Below are positions 46,314 through 55,174 of a stretch of 64,000 nt of DNA, one piece after another (position 1 is the stretch's first letter; every line of letters starts with the position of its first letter). A model generated the notes under the pieces. The model ran no database searches and was not told the origin of the DNA. It saw nothing but the letters and a program-made list of their open reading frames with translations. Source of the stretch: Mycobacterium szulgai (GTDB lineage Bacteria; Actinomycetota; Actinomycetes; Mycobacteriales; Mycobacteriaceae). The translations under genes and the position numbers were made by a program. The stretch spans positions 124,001 through 188,000 of the forward strand of contig NZ_LQPW01000120.1 of the NCBI RefSeq assembly GCF_002116635.1. Direction: 5' to 3'.

Positions 46314-47057
46314 ATGGATAAGGTGGTAGCTACCGCTGCTGAGGCGGTGGCGGACATAACCGACGGGTCGTCTCTGGCGGTCGGAGGTTTCGGGTTGTGC
46401 GGCATTCCCGAAGCGCTGATCGCAGCGCTGGTGGACAGCGGTGTCACCGACCTGGAGACGGTATCCAACAACTGCGGAGTCGACGGTGTCGGCCTCGGAG
46501 TGCTATTGGAAAACAAGCGAATTCGGCGAACTGTCTCATCCTATGTGGGTGAGAACAAGGAGTTCGCCCGCCAGTTTCTGTCCGGTGAACTCGAAGTCGA
46601 GCTAACCCCCCAGGGAACCCTGGCCGAGCGGTTGCGCGCCGGCGGTATGGGCATACCCGCGTTCTACACCCCGGCCGGGGTCGGCACTCAGATCGCCGAT
46701 GGGGGATTGCCCTGGCGGTACGACGCCTCAGGCGAGGTCGCGGTGATGTCGCCGCCCAAGGAAACCCGTGAATTCGACGGCGTCACCTACGTTCTCGAGC
46801 GTGGCATCCGCACCGACTTCGCACTGGTGCACGCTTGGAAGGGCGACCGCCACGGCAACCTGGTGTACCGCTACGCCGCAGCCAACTTCAACCCGGAATG
46901 CGCTCCGGCCGGTCGGATCACGATCGCAGAGGTCGAACATCTCGTCGAGCCGGGGGAAATCGATCCGGCCACCGTGCACACCCCCGGGGTGTTCGTGCAG
47001 CGCGTGGTTCATGTGCCCGATCCCGTGAAGAAGATCGAGAAGGAGACCGTTCGGTGA
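46314..47057 (+). CDS. scoA: 3-oxoacid CoA-transferase, subunit A
   Basis: This 247-residue alpha subunit of the succinyl-CoA:3-oxoacid transferase type carries the N-terminal GGFGLCGIPEALI CoA-binding segment and YVGENKEFARQFLSGELEVELTPQGTL. With ScoB it moves CoA onto acetoacetate, a product of leucine breakdown. GGAGG lies 11 bases before the ATG. An ATG-CGG-TAA mini-frame at 46305-46313 abuts the start codon. scoB overlaps by four bases (GTGA). Confidence 0.95.
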   Translation: MDKVVATAAEAVADITDGSSLAVGGFGLCGIPEALIAALVDSGVTDLETVSNNCGVDGVGLGVLLENKRIRRTVSSYVGENKEFARQFLSGELEVELTPQGTLAERLRAGGMGIPAFYTPAGVGTQIADGGLPWRYDASGEVAVMSPPKETREFDGVTYVLERGIRTDFALVHAWKGDRHGNLVYRYAAANFNPECAPAGRITIAEVEHLVEPGEIDPATVHTPGVFVQRVVHVPDPVKKIEKETVR

Positions 47058-47701
47058 GCTGGGATAGGGACGGTATGGCCGCGCGGGTGGCGGCGGAATT
47101 CGAAGACGGCCAATACATCAACCTCGGCATCGGGATGCCCACCCTGATCCCGAATCACATTCCCGACGGCGTCCACGTCGTGTTGCACTCGGAGAACGGC
47201 ATCCTCGGTGTCGGCCCGTACCCTCGCCGCGAGGATGTGGACGCCGATCTGATCAACGCGGGTAAGGAAACCGTCACCACGCTGCCCGGCGCCGCGTTCT
47301 TCGGTTCGTCGACCTCGTTCGGCATCATCCGCGGCGGTCACCTGGACGTGGCCGTGCTTGGGGCGATGCAGGTTTCGGTTACCGGCGACCTCGCCAACTG
47401 GATGATCCCCGGCAAGATGGTCAAAGGCATGGGCGGCGCGATGGACTTGGTGCACGGCGCTCGCAAGGTGATCGTGATGATGGAGCACGCCGCCAAAGAC
47501 GGCAGCCCGAAGATCCTCGAACGCTGTACCTTGCCGTTGACCGGCGTCGGCTGTGTCAACCGGATCGTCACCGAACTCGCGGTCATCGACATCTGCGGCG
47601 ACGGCCTGCACCTGATCGAAACCGCCCCCGGCGTGTCCGTCGAAGAGGTGGTCGCCAAAACTCAACCGCCGCTTGTGCTTCGGAACCTGGCAACACAGTG
47701 A
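47054..47701 (+). CDS. scoB: 3-oxoacid CoA-transferase, subunit B
   Basis: The protein has 215 residues from GTG 47054, overlapping the scoA stop. HSENGILG contains the catalytic Glu47, which carries CoA as a thioester during the reaction. YINLGIGMPTLIP is the usual N-terminal motif. Longer in-frame extensions upstream lie inside scoA and have no ribosome binding site. Together the two subunits make acetoacetyl-CoA. The stop overlaps accD1 by four bases. Confidence 0.95.
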   Translation: MSWDRDGMAARVAAEFEDGQYINLGIGMPTLIPNHIPDGVHVVLHSENGILGVGPYPRREDVDADLINAGKETVTTLPGAAFFGSSTSFGIIRGGHLDVAVLGAMQVSVTGDLANWMIPGKMVKGMGGAMDLVHGARKVIVMMEHAAKDGSPKILERCTLPLTGVGCVNRIVTELAVIDICGDGLHLIETAPGVSVEEVVAKTQPPLVLRNLATQ

Positions 47702-49275
47702 CGACCATCGCGCCCTCCTTCGCCGACGAGCACCGCCGGCTCGTGGCGGAGTTGAACGACAAGCTTGCCACCGCAGCGTTGGGCGGTAATGAACGCGCCC
47801 GGGAACGCCATGTCAGCCGCGGCAAGCTGCTGCCGCGCGAACGGGTGGACCGGCTGCTGGATCCGGGTAGCCCTTTCCTCGAGCTGGCTCCATTGGCCGC
47901 CAACGGCATGTACGGCGACGAGTCGCCCGGTGCGGGAATCATCACCGGGATCGGCCGGGTGGCCGGGCGTGAATGCGTGATCGTCGCCAACGACGCAACG
48001 GTCAAGGGCGGCACCTACTATCCGATAACGGTCAAAAAGCATCTGCGTGCCCAAGAGGTGGCACTGCAGAACCTGTTGCCGTGCATCTACCTCGTGGATT
48101 CCGGCGGCGCCTTCCTGCCACGCCAGGACGAGGTGTTCCCCGACCGCGAGCACTTCGGGCGGATCTTCTACAACCAGGCGACCATGAGCGCCAAGGGCAT
48201 TCCGCAGGTGGCTGCCGTCCTCGGGTCGTGCACGGCCGGCGGCGCCTATGTTCCGGCGATGAGCGACGAAGCCGTGATCGTGCGCGAGCAGGGCACGATC
48301 TTTCTCGGCGGTCCGCCGCTGGTCAAAGCCGCCACCGGCGAAATCGTCTCGGCCGAGGACCTCGGCGGCGGCGACCTGCACTCGCGGGTATCGGGCGTCA
48401 CTGATCATCTGGCCGACGACGACGAGGATGCCCTGCGCATCGTCCGCTCGATTGCGGCCACCTTCGGACCACGCGAGCCCGCCCAGTGGGATGTAACGCG
48501 GTCGGTCGAGCCCAAGCACTCGCCGCACGAGCTTTACGACGTGGTACCGCCGGACCCGCGGGTGCCCTACGACGTACACGAGGTCATCACGCGCCTGGTC
48601 GACGGTAGCGAATTCAGCGAGTTCAAAGCCAAATACGGCAAAACGCTGGTGACCGCGTTCGCCCGCATACACGGCCATCCGGTCGGCATCATCGCCAACA
48701 ACGGCGTGTTGTTCAGCGAATCCGCTTTGAAGGGCGCACATTTCATCGAGTTGTGCGACAAACGCAAGATCCCGCTGCTGTTTCTGCAGAACATCGCCGG
48801 CTTCATGGTCGGCCGCGACTACGAGGCCGGCGGCATTGCCAAGCACGGCGCCAAGATGGTCACCGCGGTGGCCTGCGCTCGGGTGCCCAAGCTGACCGTG
48901 GTCATCGGCGGGTCCTATGGCGCAGGCAACTATTCGATGTGTGGACGGGCCTATTCGCCCCGCTTCCTATGGATGTGGCCGAATGCGCGGATCTCGGTGA
49001 TGGGCGGGGAACAGGCGGCATCCGTGCTCGCCACCGTGCGCGGTGAGCAGCTGTCCGCGGCCGGCAAGCCGTGGTCGCCTGACGAAGAGGAAGCGTTCAA
49101 GGCGCCCATCCGTGAGCAGTACGAGGACCAGGGCAACCCCTACTACTCCACGGCGCGGCTGTGGGACGACGGCATCATCGACCCAGCCGACACCAGAACT
49201 GTTGTCGGGCTCGCTCTTTCGGCATGCGCGCATGCCCCGCTGGAGCAGGTCTCCTACGGCGTTTTCCGGATGTGA
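47698..49275 (+). CDS. accD1: Acyl-CoA carboxylase, beta (carboxyltransferase) subunit
   Basis: The 525-residue carboxyltransferase has two crotonase-like halves: GRVAGRECVIVANDATVKGGTYYP and LGSCTAGGAYVPAMSD in the first, GFMVGRDYEAGGIAKHGAK and GGSYGAGNYSMCGRAY in the second. With AccA1 it forms the 3-methylcrotonyl-CoA carboxylase of leucine catabolism. Each half supplies an oxyanion hole of Gly-Gly or Gly-Ala pairs. It overlaps scoB (GTGA) and lies three bases before accA1. Confidence 0.95.
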   Translation: MTTIAPSFADEHRRLVAELNDKLATAALGGNERARERHVSRGKLLPRERVDRLLDPGSPFLELAPLAANGMYGDESPGAGIITGIGRVAGRECVIVANDATVKGGTYYPITVKKHLRAQEVALQNLLPCIYLVDSGGAFLPRQDEVFPDREHFGRIFYNQATMSAKGIPQVAAVLGSCTAGGAYVPAMSDEAVIVREQGTIFLGGPPLVKAATGEIVSAEDLGGGDLHSRVSGVTDHLADDDEDALRIVRSIAATFGPREPAQWDVTRSVEPKHSPHELYDVVPPDPRVPYDVHEVITRLVDGSEFSEFKAKYGKTLVTAFARIHGHPVGIIANNGVLFSESALKGAHFIELCDKRKIPLLFLQNIAGFMVGRDYEAGGIAKHGAKMVTAVACARVPKLTVVIGGSYGAGNYSMCGRAYSPRFLWMWPNARISVMGGEQAASVLATVRGEQLSAAGKPWSPDEEEAFKAPIREQYEDQGNPYYSTARLWDDGIIDPADTRTVVGLALSACAHAPLEQVSYGVFRM

Positions 49276-49278
49276 TTA

Positions 49279-51249
49279 ATGTTTGACACCGTATTAGTGG
49301 CCAACCGCGGCGAGATCGCGGTACGAGTGATCCGCACCCTGCGCCGGCTGGGCATCCGGTCGGTCGCGGTGTACAGCGACGCAGACGCCGGAGCCCGACA
49401 TGTCCTCGAGGCCGACGTTGCGGTGCGGCTGGGGCCGGCAGCGGCGCGAGAGAGCTACCTCGATATCAACAAAGTGGTGGACGCCGCGGCGCGCACCGGA
49501 TCCCAAGCGATCCATCCCGGCTACGGATTCCTTTCCGAGAACGCCGATTTCGCGGCGGCCTGCGAACGTGCCGGAGTGGTCTTTCTAGGCCCACCGTCGC
49601 GCGCCATTGAGGTGATGGGCGATAAGATCACCGCCAAGAACGCCGTCGCTGCCTTCGACGTTCCGGTGGTCCCCGGCGTCGCAAAGCCGGGCCTCACGGA
49701 CGACGAACTCGTCAAGGCGGCCGATGAGGTCGGCTATCCGGTACTGATCAAGCCGTCCGCCGGTGGGGGCGGCAAGGGCATGCGGCTGGTTGAAGAACCG
49801 GCCGAGCTGCGTAACGCGCTGGTCAGCGCGCGGCGGGAGGCCGCCTCCGCGTTCGCCGACGACACATTGTTCCTGGAGCGATTTGTGTTGCGGCCCAGGC
49901 ATATCGAAGTGCAGATCATCGCCGACACCCATGGGAACGTGCTGCATCTGGGCGAGCGGGAATGCAGTCTACAGCGGCGCCACCAGAAGGTCATTGAGGA
50001 GGCGCCCTCGGCGCTGCTCGACGCGGCCACCCGCGCGCGGATTGGGGCCGCGGCCTGCAATACCGCCCGCAGCGTCGACTACGTGGGTGCCGGCACGGTG
50101 GAATTCATCGTCTCTGCCGAACGGCCCGACGAGTTCTTCTTCATGGAGATGAACACCCGGCTGCAGGTCGAACACCCGGTCACCGAAGCGGTCACGGGTC
50201 TGGATCTGGTCGAGTGGCAGCTGCGGGTGGGTGCGGGCGAAAAGCTGGCCTTCGCCCAGGACGACATCGAACTGCGCGGTCACGCGATCGAGGCCCGGGT
50301 CTACGCCGAAGACCCCGCGCGCGGCTTCCTGCCCACCGGTGGCCGGGTGCTGGACGTGCTGGAGCCGTCGGGCGCGGGAGTGCGGGTGGACTCCTCGCTG
50401 TTGGCCGGCACGGTGGTCGGCAGTGATTACGACCCGATGCTGTCGAAGGTGATTGCCCACGGCGATGACCGCGAGGAGGCGCTGGCGCGCCTGGACCAGG
50501 CGCTGGCGCACACCGCGGTGCTGGGTGTGCAAACCAATGTCGAGTTCCTACGTTTCCTGCTGGCCGACGAACGCGTGCGTGCCGGAGATCTGGACACCGC
50601 GCTGCTCGACGAGCGCCTGGCCGACTTTGCACCACTGCCCGCACCCGACGATGTGCTAGCAGCGGGTGGCCTCTTCCGGCAGTGGGCTTTGGCAAGACGG
50701 GCGCAAGGTGAGCTGTGGGCCGTGCCAACCGGATGGCGCGTGGGGGGTGCGGCGCCGGTTCGCACCGAGATGCAAACACCGCTGCGCAGTGAGACGGTAT
50801 CGGTGTGGGGTTCACCCGATGCCGCCAGGGTGCAGGTCGGTGATGGTGAAATCGCAGCTGCAAGTGCACAAGTCAATCACGGCGAGCTGAGCGTGACGGT
50901 CGGCGGCCTGCGGCGGGAGTATCGCTGGGCTGAGGCGGATCGGCATCTATGGATCGCAGACGAACGGGGAACCTGGCATCTGCGCGAAGCCGAGGAGCAC
51001 AAGATTCACCGTGCGGTTGGCGAACGGCAAGCCGAAGTCATCAGTCCCATGCCGGGCAACGTGATCGCCGTCCAGGTCACCTCCGGTACCGAGGTCGCAG
51101 AGGGTGACGTCGTGGTGGTGGTGGAGGCGATGAAGATGGAACACTCACTGGCCGCACCGGTTTCGGGGCAGGTAGAAGTGCTGGTGTCCGTTGGCGATCA
51201 GGTAAAGGTCGAGCAAGTACTCGCAAGGATCAAGGATCAAGAATCATGA
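49279..51249 (+). CDS. accA1: Acyl-CoA carboxylase, alpha (biotin carboxylase/BCCP) subunit
   Basis: The protein has 656 residues. A biotin-carboxylase domain (about 1-450) has the ATP-grasp loop KPSAGGGGKGMRLV, ERECSLQRRHQK, and the Mg-binding FFFMEMNTRLQVEHPVTE. The C-terminal biotinyl domain has VEAMKMEHS, biotin on Lys619. It charges biotin with bicarbonate and ATP and hands the carboxyl to AccD1. A region of about 120 residues links the two domains. It overlaps fadE19 by four bases. Confidence 0.96.
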   Translation: MFDTVLVANRGEIAVRVIRTLRRLGIRSVAVYSDADAGARHVLEADVAVRLGPAAARESYLDINKVVDAAARTGSQAIHPGYGFLSENADFAAACERAGVVFLGPPSRAIEVMGDKITAKNAVAAFDVPVVPGVAKPGLTDDELVKAADEVGYPVLIKPSAGGGGKGMRLVEEPAELRNALVSARREAASAFADDTLFLERFVLRPRHIEVQIIADTHGNVLHLGERECSLQRRHQKVIEEAPSALLDAATRARIGAAACNTARSVDYVGAGTVEFIVSAERPDEFFFMEMNTRLQVEHPVTEAVTGLDLVEWQLRVGAGEKLAFAQDDIELRGHAIEARVYAEDPARGFLPTGGRVLDVLEPSGAGVRVDSSLLAGTVVGSDYDPMLSKVIAHGDDREEALARLDQALAHTAVLGVQTNVEFLRFLLADERVRAGDLDTALLDERLADFAPLPAPDDVLAAGGLFRQWALARRAQGELWAVPTGWRVGGAAPVRTEMQTPLRSETVSVWGSPDAARVQVGDGEIAAASAQVNHGELSVTVGGLRREYRWAEADRHLWIADERGTWHLREAEEHKIHRAVGERQAEVISPMPGNVIAVQVTSGTEVAEGDVVVVVEAMKMEHSLAAPVSGQVEVLVSVGDQVKVEQVLARIKDQES

Positions 51250-52412
51250 CGACAACAATTCCCGCCGGGACGCTACCCAAGGAATACGAAGAGCTTCGCG
51301 ACACAGTGGCCGATTTCGCGCGCAGCGTGGTTGCACCGGTGTCGGCCAAACACGATGAGGAGCACAGCTTTCCATACGAAGTAGTCGCCAGGATGGGTGA
51401 GATGGGTCTGTTCGGCCTGCCGTTCCCAGAAGAGTACGGCGGCATGGGCGGCGACTACTTCGCGCTGGCGCTGGCGCTAGAAGAGCTGGGCAAGGTCGAC
51501 CAGTCGGTGGCGATCACACTGGAAGCCGGGGTAGGCCTGGGTGCGATGCCGATCTACCGGTTCGGCAACGAGGAACAGAAACAGAAGTGGTTGCCAGACC
51601 TGATCGCCGGTCGCGCGCTGGCCGGCTTCGGACTCACCGAACCGGGTGCCGGTTCGGACGCGGGCGGCACTCGCACCACGGCTCGTCTCGAGGGTGATGA
51701 GTGGATCATCAACGGCAGCAAGCAATTCATCACCAACTCGGGCACCGATATCACCTCACTGGTGACGATTACTGCCGTCACGGGAAGTGTCGCGGACGGT
51801 AAGAAGGAGATCTCGACGATCATCGTGCCCAATGGCACAGCCGGATTCGTCGTGGAGCCCGTCTACAACAAGGTCGGCTGGAACGCCTCGGACACCCACC
51901 CGCTGAGCTTCGATGACGCGCGCGTCCCGGCGGAGAACCTGCTCGGCGCCCGCGGAAAAGGCTACGCCAACTTCTTGTCCATCCTCGACGAAGGCCGCAT
52001 CGCGATCGCCGCACTGGCGACCGGGGTGGCGCAGGGATGTGTGGACGAGAGCGTCAAATACGCCAAGGAGCGTCAGTCGTTCGGCCAGCCGATCGGCTCC
52101 TATCAGGCGATCAGCTTCAAGATCGCGCGGATGGAGGCCCGGGCGCATGTGGCGCGCACGGCCTACTACGAGGCCGCGGCAAAGATGTTGGCGGGCAAGC
52201 CCTTCAAGAAAGAAGCGGCGATCGCCAAAATGGTGTCCTCGGAGGCGGCGATGGATAATGCCCGCGATGCTACCCAGATCCATGGGGGATACGGCTTCAT
52301 GAACGAGTACCCGGTGGCCCGCCACTACCGGGACAGCAAGATCCTCGAAATCGGAGAGGGCACAACCGAGGTGCAGCTGATGCTCATCGCGCGATCACTG
52401 GGGCTGTCATGA
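51246..52412 (+). CDS. fadE19: Acyl-CoA dehydrogenase FadE19 (isovaleryl-type)
   Basis: The 388-residue flavoenzyme oxidises a branched acyl-CoA, probably isovaleryl-CoA, to the 2-enoyl-CoA. FGLTEPGAGSDAGG is the FAD-binding motif. IHGGYGFMNEYPVARHYRDSKILEIGEGTTEVQ holds the C-terminal signature with a Glu in GEGT at the position of the catalytic base in MCAD-type enzymes. The electron acceptor would be ETF, not seen here. ATGA overlaps with both neighbours show tight coupling. Confidence 0.95.
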   Translation: MTTTIPAGTLPKEYEELRDTVADFARSVVAPVSAKHDEEHSFPYEVVARMGEMGLFGLPFPEEYGGMGGDYFALALALEELGKVDQSVAITLEAGVGLGAMPIYRFGNEEQKQKWLPDLIAGRALAGFGLTEPGAGSDAGGTRTTARLEGDEWIINGSKQFITNSGTDITSLVTITAVTGSVADGKKEISTIIVPNGTAGFVVEPVYNKVGWNASDTHPLSFDDARVPAENLLGARGKGYANFLSILDEGRIAIAALATGVAQGCVDESVKYAKERQSFGQPIGSYQAISFKIARMEARAHVARTAYYEAAAKMLAGKPFKKEAAIAKMVSSEAAMDNARDATQIHGGYGFMNEYPVARHYRDSKILEIGEGTTEVQLMLIARSLGLS

Positions 52413-52891
52413 CAGACAAGGCAATCATCCAGCGCGGCTTGTGGTTTGAAGAGTTCGAGATCGGCACGACGTACCTGCATCGGCCCGGCCGCACCGTCAC
52501 TGAAGCCGACAATGTTTTGTTCACCACGCTGACCATGAACACTCAATCGCTGCATCTCGACGCCGCTTGGGCCGCCGAACAACCGGGCTTTCGGGGGGAG
52601 CGGCTGGTCAACTCGATGTTCACCCTATCCACCCTGGTCGGGTTGTCGGTTTCGCAGCTCACGCTGGGCACCATTGTGGCCAACCTCGGTTTCTCCGAGG
52701 TGTCGTTTCCCAAGCCGCTATTTCACGGCGACACCCTGTATGCCGAGACCGTCTGTTCCGGCAAGCGGGAATCGAAAAGCCGGCCCGGTGAAGGGATAGT
52801 CACGCTCGAGCACACCGGGCGTAACCAGCATGGCGAGATCGTCGCGCGGGCGGTGCGCACCACGCTGGTGCAGAAGCAGCCCAGTAAATGA
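52409..52891 (+). CDS. MaoC-type hot-dog dehydratase (Rv2499c-like)
   Basis: The protein has 160 residues with the hot-dog fold of MaoC-type enoyl-CoA hydratases: FEEFEIGTTYLHRPGRTVTEADNVLFTTLTMNTQSLHLDAAWA and GLSVSQLTLG. Here TMNTQSLHLD stands where MaoC proteins have the GDxNPIHxD motif, so the Asp/His dyad partly differs. In this pathway a hydratase step would add water to a branched enoyl-CoA such as 3-methylglutaconyl-CoA, which is inference. It overlaps fadE19 and precedes citE by nine bases. Confidence 0.9.
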   Translation: MTDKAIIQRGLWFEEFEIGTTYLHRPGRTVTEADNVLFTTLTMNTQSLHLDAAWAAEQPGFRGERLVNSMFTLSTLVGLSVSQLTLGTIVANLGFSEVSFPKPLFHGDTLYAETVCSGKRESKSRPGEGIVTLEHTGRNQHGEIVARAVRTTLVQKQPSK

Positions 52892-52900
52892 GGAGACACG

Positions 52901-53722
52901 ATGAGCCTGCGTGATGCCGGCCCCGGGTGGTTGTTCTGCCCGGCCGATCGCCCCGAGCGGTTCGCCAAAGCGGCCGCTGCCGCCGACGTGGTCATCCTCG
53001 ACCTCGAAGACGGTGTGTCCGAGGCGGAGAAACCGGCCGCGCGCAAAGCCCTACAGGACACGCCCCTGGATCCCGAACGCACCATCGTGCGGATCAACGC
53101 CGGCGGCACCGATGATCAGGCCCGCGATCTGGAGGCCTTGGCCGGTACTCGATACACGACACTGATGCTGCCTAAGGCCGAGTCCGCGGCGCAGGTGACG
53201 GGGCTTGCCCCGCGCGATGTCATCGCGTTGGTGGAGACCGCGCGCGGAGCCGTGTTCGCCTCCGAAATCGCCGCCGCCGGCAACACCGTAGGGATGATGT
53301 GGGGCGCCGAGGACCTCATCGCCACCCTCGGCGGCAGCTCCAGCCGCCGTGCCGACGGCGCCTATCGGGATGTCACTCGACACGTCCGGTCGGTGATTCT
53401 GCTGGCGGCTTCGGCGTTCGGGCGGCTTGCCCTGGACGCCGTGCACCTGGACATCCGCGATATCGAAGGCTTGCAAGCCGAGGCGGTCGACGCCGCGACG
53501 GTGGGTTTCGATGTAACCGTCTGCATCCATCCCAGCCAGGTTCCGGTGGTGCGCAAGGCATATCGGCCCGCCGAGGAGAAGCTGGACTGGGCGCGACGGG
53601 TGCTGGCCGCATCCCGAAACGAGCGTGGGGTGTTCGCGTTCGAAGGGCAGATGGTCGATGCGCCGGTGCTACGGCATGCCGAAATGATGTTGCGCAGGGC
53701 CGGGGAACCCGTTTCCGACTGA
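52901..53722 (+). CDS. citE: CitE-like beta-hydroxyacyl-CoA lyase
   Basis: This 273-residue TIM-barrel protein of the HpcH/CitE family has RPERFAKAAAAADVVILDLEDGV near the N-terminus and IALVETARGAVFASEIA and GAEDLIATLGG further in, which provide Mg-binding Glu/Asp residues. Citrate lyase partner subunits are absent. The M. tuberculosis counterpart Rv2498c has been reported as a beta-hydroxyacyl-CoA lyase acting on 3-hydroxy-3-methylglutaryl-CoA. That fits the end of the leucine route, giving acetyl-CoA and acetoacetate, which ScoAB then activates. Confidence 0.93.
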   Translation: MSLRDAGPGWLFCPADRPERFAKAAAAADVVILDLEDGVSEAEKPAARKALQDTPLDPERTIVRINAGGTDDQARDLEALAGTRYTTLMLPKAESAAQVTGLAPRDVIALVETARGAVFASEIAAAGNTVGMMWGAEDLIATLGGSSSRRADGAYRDVTRHVRSVILLAASAFGRLALDAVHLDIRDIEGLQAEAVDAATVGFDVTVCIHPSQVPVVRKAYRPAEEKLDWARRVLAASRNERGVFAFEGQMVDAPVLRHAEMMLRRAGEPVSD

Positions 53723-54072
53723 CGGTTGCTGGTTCGCTGGATCCGGTGTCCTGCGCGGGCTCTCTCGGTGCCGCGGCGGCGGAGTATCCATAACAGATTC
53801 GACACGGTCTTTGCGGTTCCGCGATTCGCCGCGGTGTCTTCGCATTTGGGGGCATAATGGGCAACAGCGCCAGTGTTGCGGCGAGCGAAGTCTTTCGAGC
53901 AACTGGCGATCGACTTCGGCTCGCGGTTGTTCCCGGCCGGGAATTTGCTGTGGTCGCCGCACCGCGGGTGCCGACGCGAAGGATGGAACGCAGTTGACTG
54001 GTGATTCGTTACCGGAAGGACGGCATCTGCTGACGGCGTGACCGCGTTGTGGCTCCGAACTTGGGAGGCGGT
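53723..54072. other. Intergenic region citE-pdhA, putative promoter
   Basis: This 350-bp gap has no supported gene. CATAAT at 53853-53858 resembles a -10 box and would lie about 215 bp before pdhA. No matching BkaR-like palindrome is visible. GGGAGG at 54061-54067 is the ribosome binding site for pdhA. The gap suggests pdhABC has its own promoter, separate from the scoA-citE operon. Confidence 0.45.
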
Positions 54073-55164
54073 ATGGCGGAGAATTCTCCAAAGCCGATGA
54101 CTGTCGACCTCGAGCCGGTGCAACTCATCGCTCCGGATGGCACATCTACCGCCGAACACCGCTATCGGCACGATCTTCCCGCGGAGACGCTGTGCTGGCT
54201 CTACGAGATGATGGTGGTCACTCGCGAGCTGGATATCGAGTTCATCAACCTGAAGCGCCAAGGTGAATTGGCGCTTTTTGCGTCTTGCCGGGGTCAGGAA
54301 GCCGCACAAATCGGTGCGGCGGCTCCGTTGCTCAAGACCGACTGGTTGTTCCCGCAATACCGGGAGCTGGGTGCTTACCTGGTACGCGGCATCCCGCCCG
54401 GGCATGTCGGCGCGGCGTGGCGCGGGACCTGGCACGGCGGCCTGGAATTCACCAAGAAGTGCTGTGCCCCGATGTCGATTCCGATCGGTACCCAGGCCTT
54501 GCATGCAGTCGGCGCGGCCATGGCGGCACAACGTCTCGGTGAGGCTTCGGTAACGGTGGCATTCCTTGGCGACGGCGCCACCAGCGAGGGTGATGTGCAT
54601 GAGGCGCTGAATTTTGCGGCCGTATTCAATGCGCCCTGTGTCTTTTATGTGCAGAACAACCAGTGGGCCATCTCGCTGCCGGTGTCCAGGCAGACGGCCG
54701 CACCCTCGATCGCACATAAGGCGATCGGCTACGGGATGCCCGGTGTCCGGGTGGATGGCAACGACGTCCTGGCGTGCTACGCGGTGATGGCCGAGGCCGC
54801 CGCGCGCGCCCGCGGCGGCGGCGGACCGACGTTGATCGAGGCGGTCACCTATCGCCTCGGGCCGCACACCACCGCTGACGACCCGGCCCGCTACCGCAGC
54901 CAGGAGGAAGTGCAGCATTGGACGGAGCTGGATCCGATTCCGCGCTATCGCACCTACCTGCAAACGCAAGGATTGTGGTCAGAGCGCTTGGCGGAGCGGG
55001 TGGCCGCCCATGGGAAGCGGGCTCGCACCGAACTGCGCGACGCGGTTTTCGGCGCAACCGATTTCGATGTCGACGACGTGTTCACCGCGGTGTTCGCCGA
55101 GATCACGCCCGGTCTGGAAGCGCAGCGACAACAGCTGCGGGCCGAACTGGCCAGGACCGAGTGA
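54073..55164 (+). CDS. pdhA: Branched-chain ketoacid dehydrogenase E1 alpha (PdhA/BkdA)
   Basis: The protein has 363 residues from ATG 54073, which has GGGAGG seven bases upstream. An upstream in-frame GTG (54049) is less likely. The thiamine diphosphate motif begins at GDGATSEGDVHEALNFAAVFNAPCVFYVQNN (GDG at 166-168). It is the E1 alpha subunit, which decarboxylates 2-ketoacids of leucine, isoleucine and valine. In M. tuberculosis PdhABC (Rv2497c-Rv2495c) functions as branched-chain ketoacid dehydrogenase rather than pyruvate dehydrogenase. pdhB follows after 10 bp. Confidence 0.95.
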   Translation: MAENSPKPMTVDLEPVQLIAPDGTSTAEHRYRHDLPAETLCWLYEMMVVTRELDIEFINLKRQGELALFASCRGQEAAQIGAAAPLLKTDWLFPQYRELGAYLVRGIPPGHVGAAWRGTWHGGLEFTKKCCAPMSIPIGTQALHAVGAAMAAQRLGEASVTVAFLGDGATSEGDVHEALNFAAVFNAPCVFYVQNNQWAISLPVSRQTAAPSIAHKAIGYGMPGVRVDGNDVLACYAVMAEAAARARGGGGPTLIEAVTYRLGPHTTADDPARYRSQEEVQHWTELDPIPRYRTYLQTQGLWSERLAERVAAHGKRARTELRDAVFGATDFDVDDVFTAVFAEITPGLEAQRQQLRAELARTE

Positions 55165-55174
55165 GCAGGCCGAC

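Noticed and set aside
53362..54969. A 535-codon minus-strand frame over citE and pdhA
   Set aside because: It is antisense to two conserved genes and has shadow-type composition.
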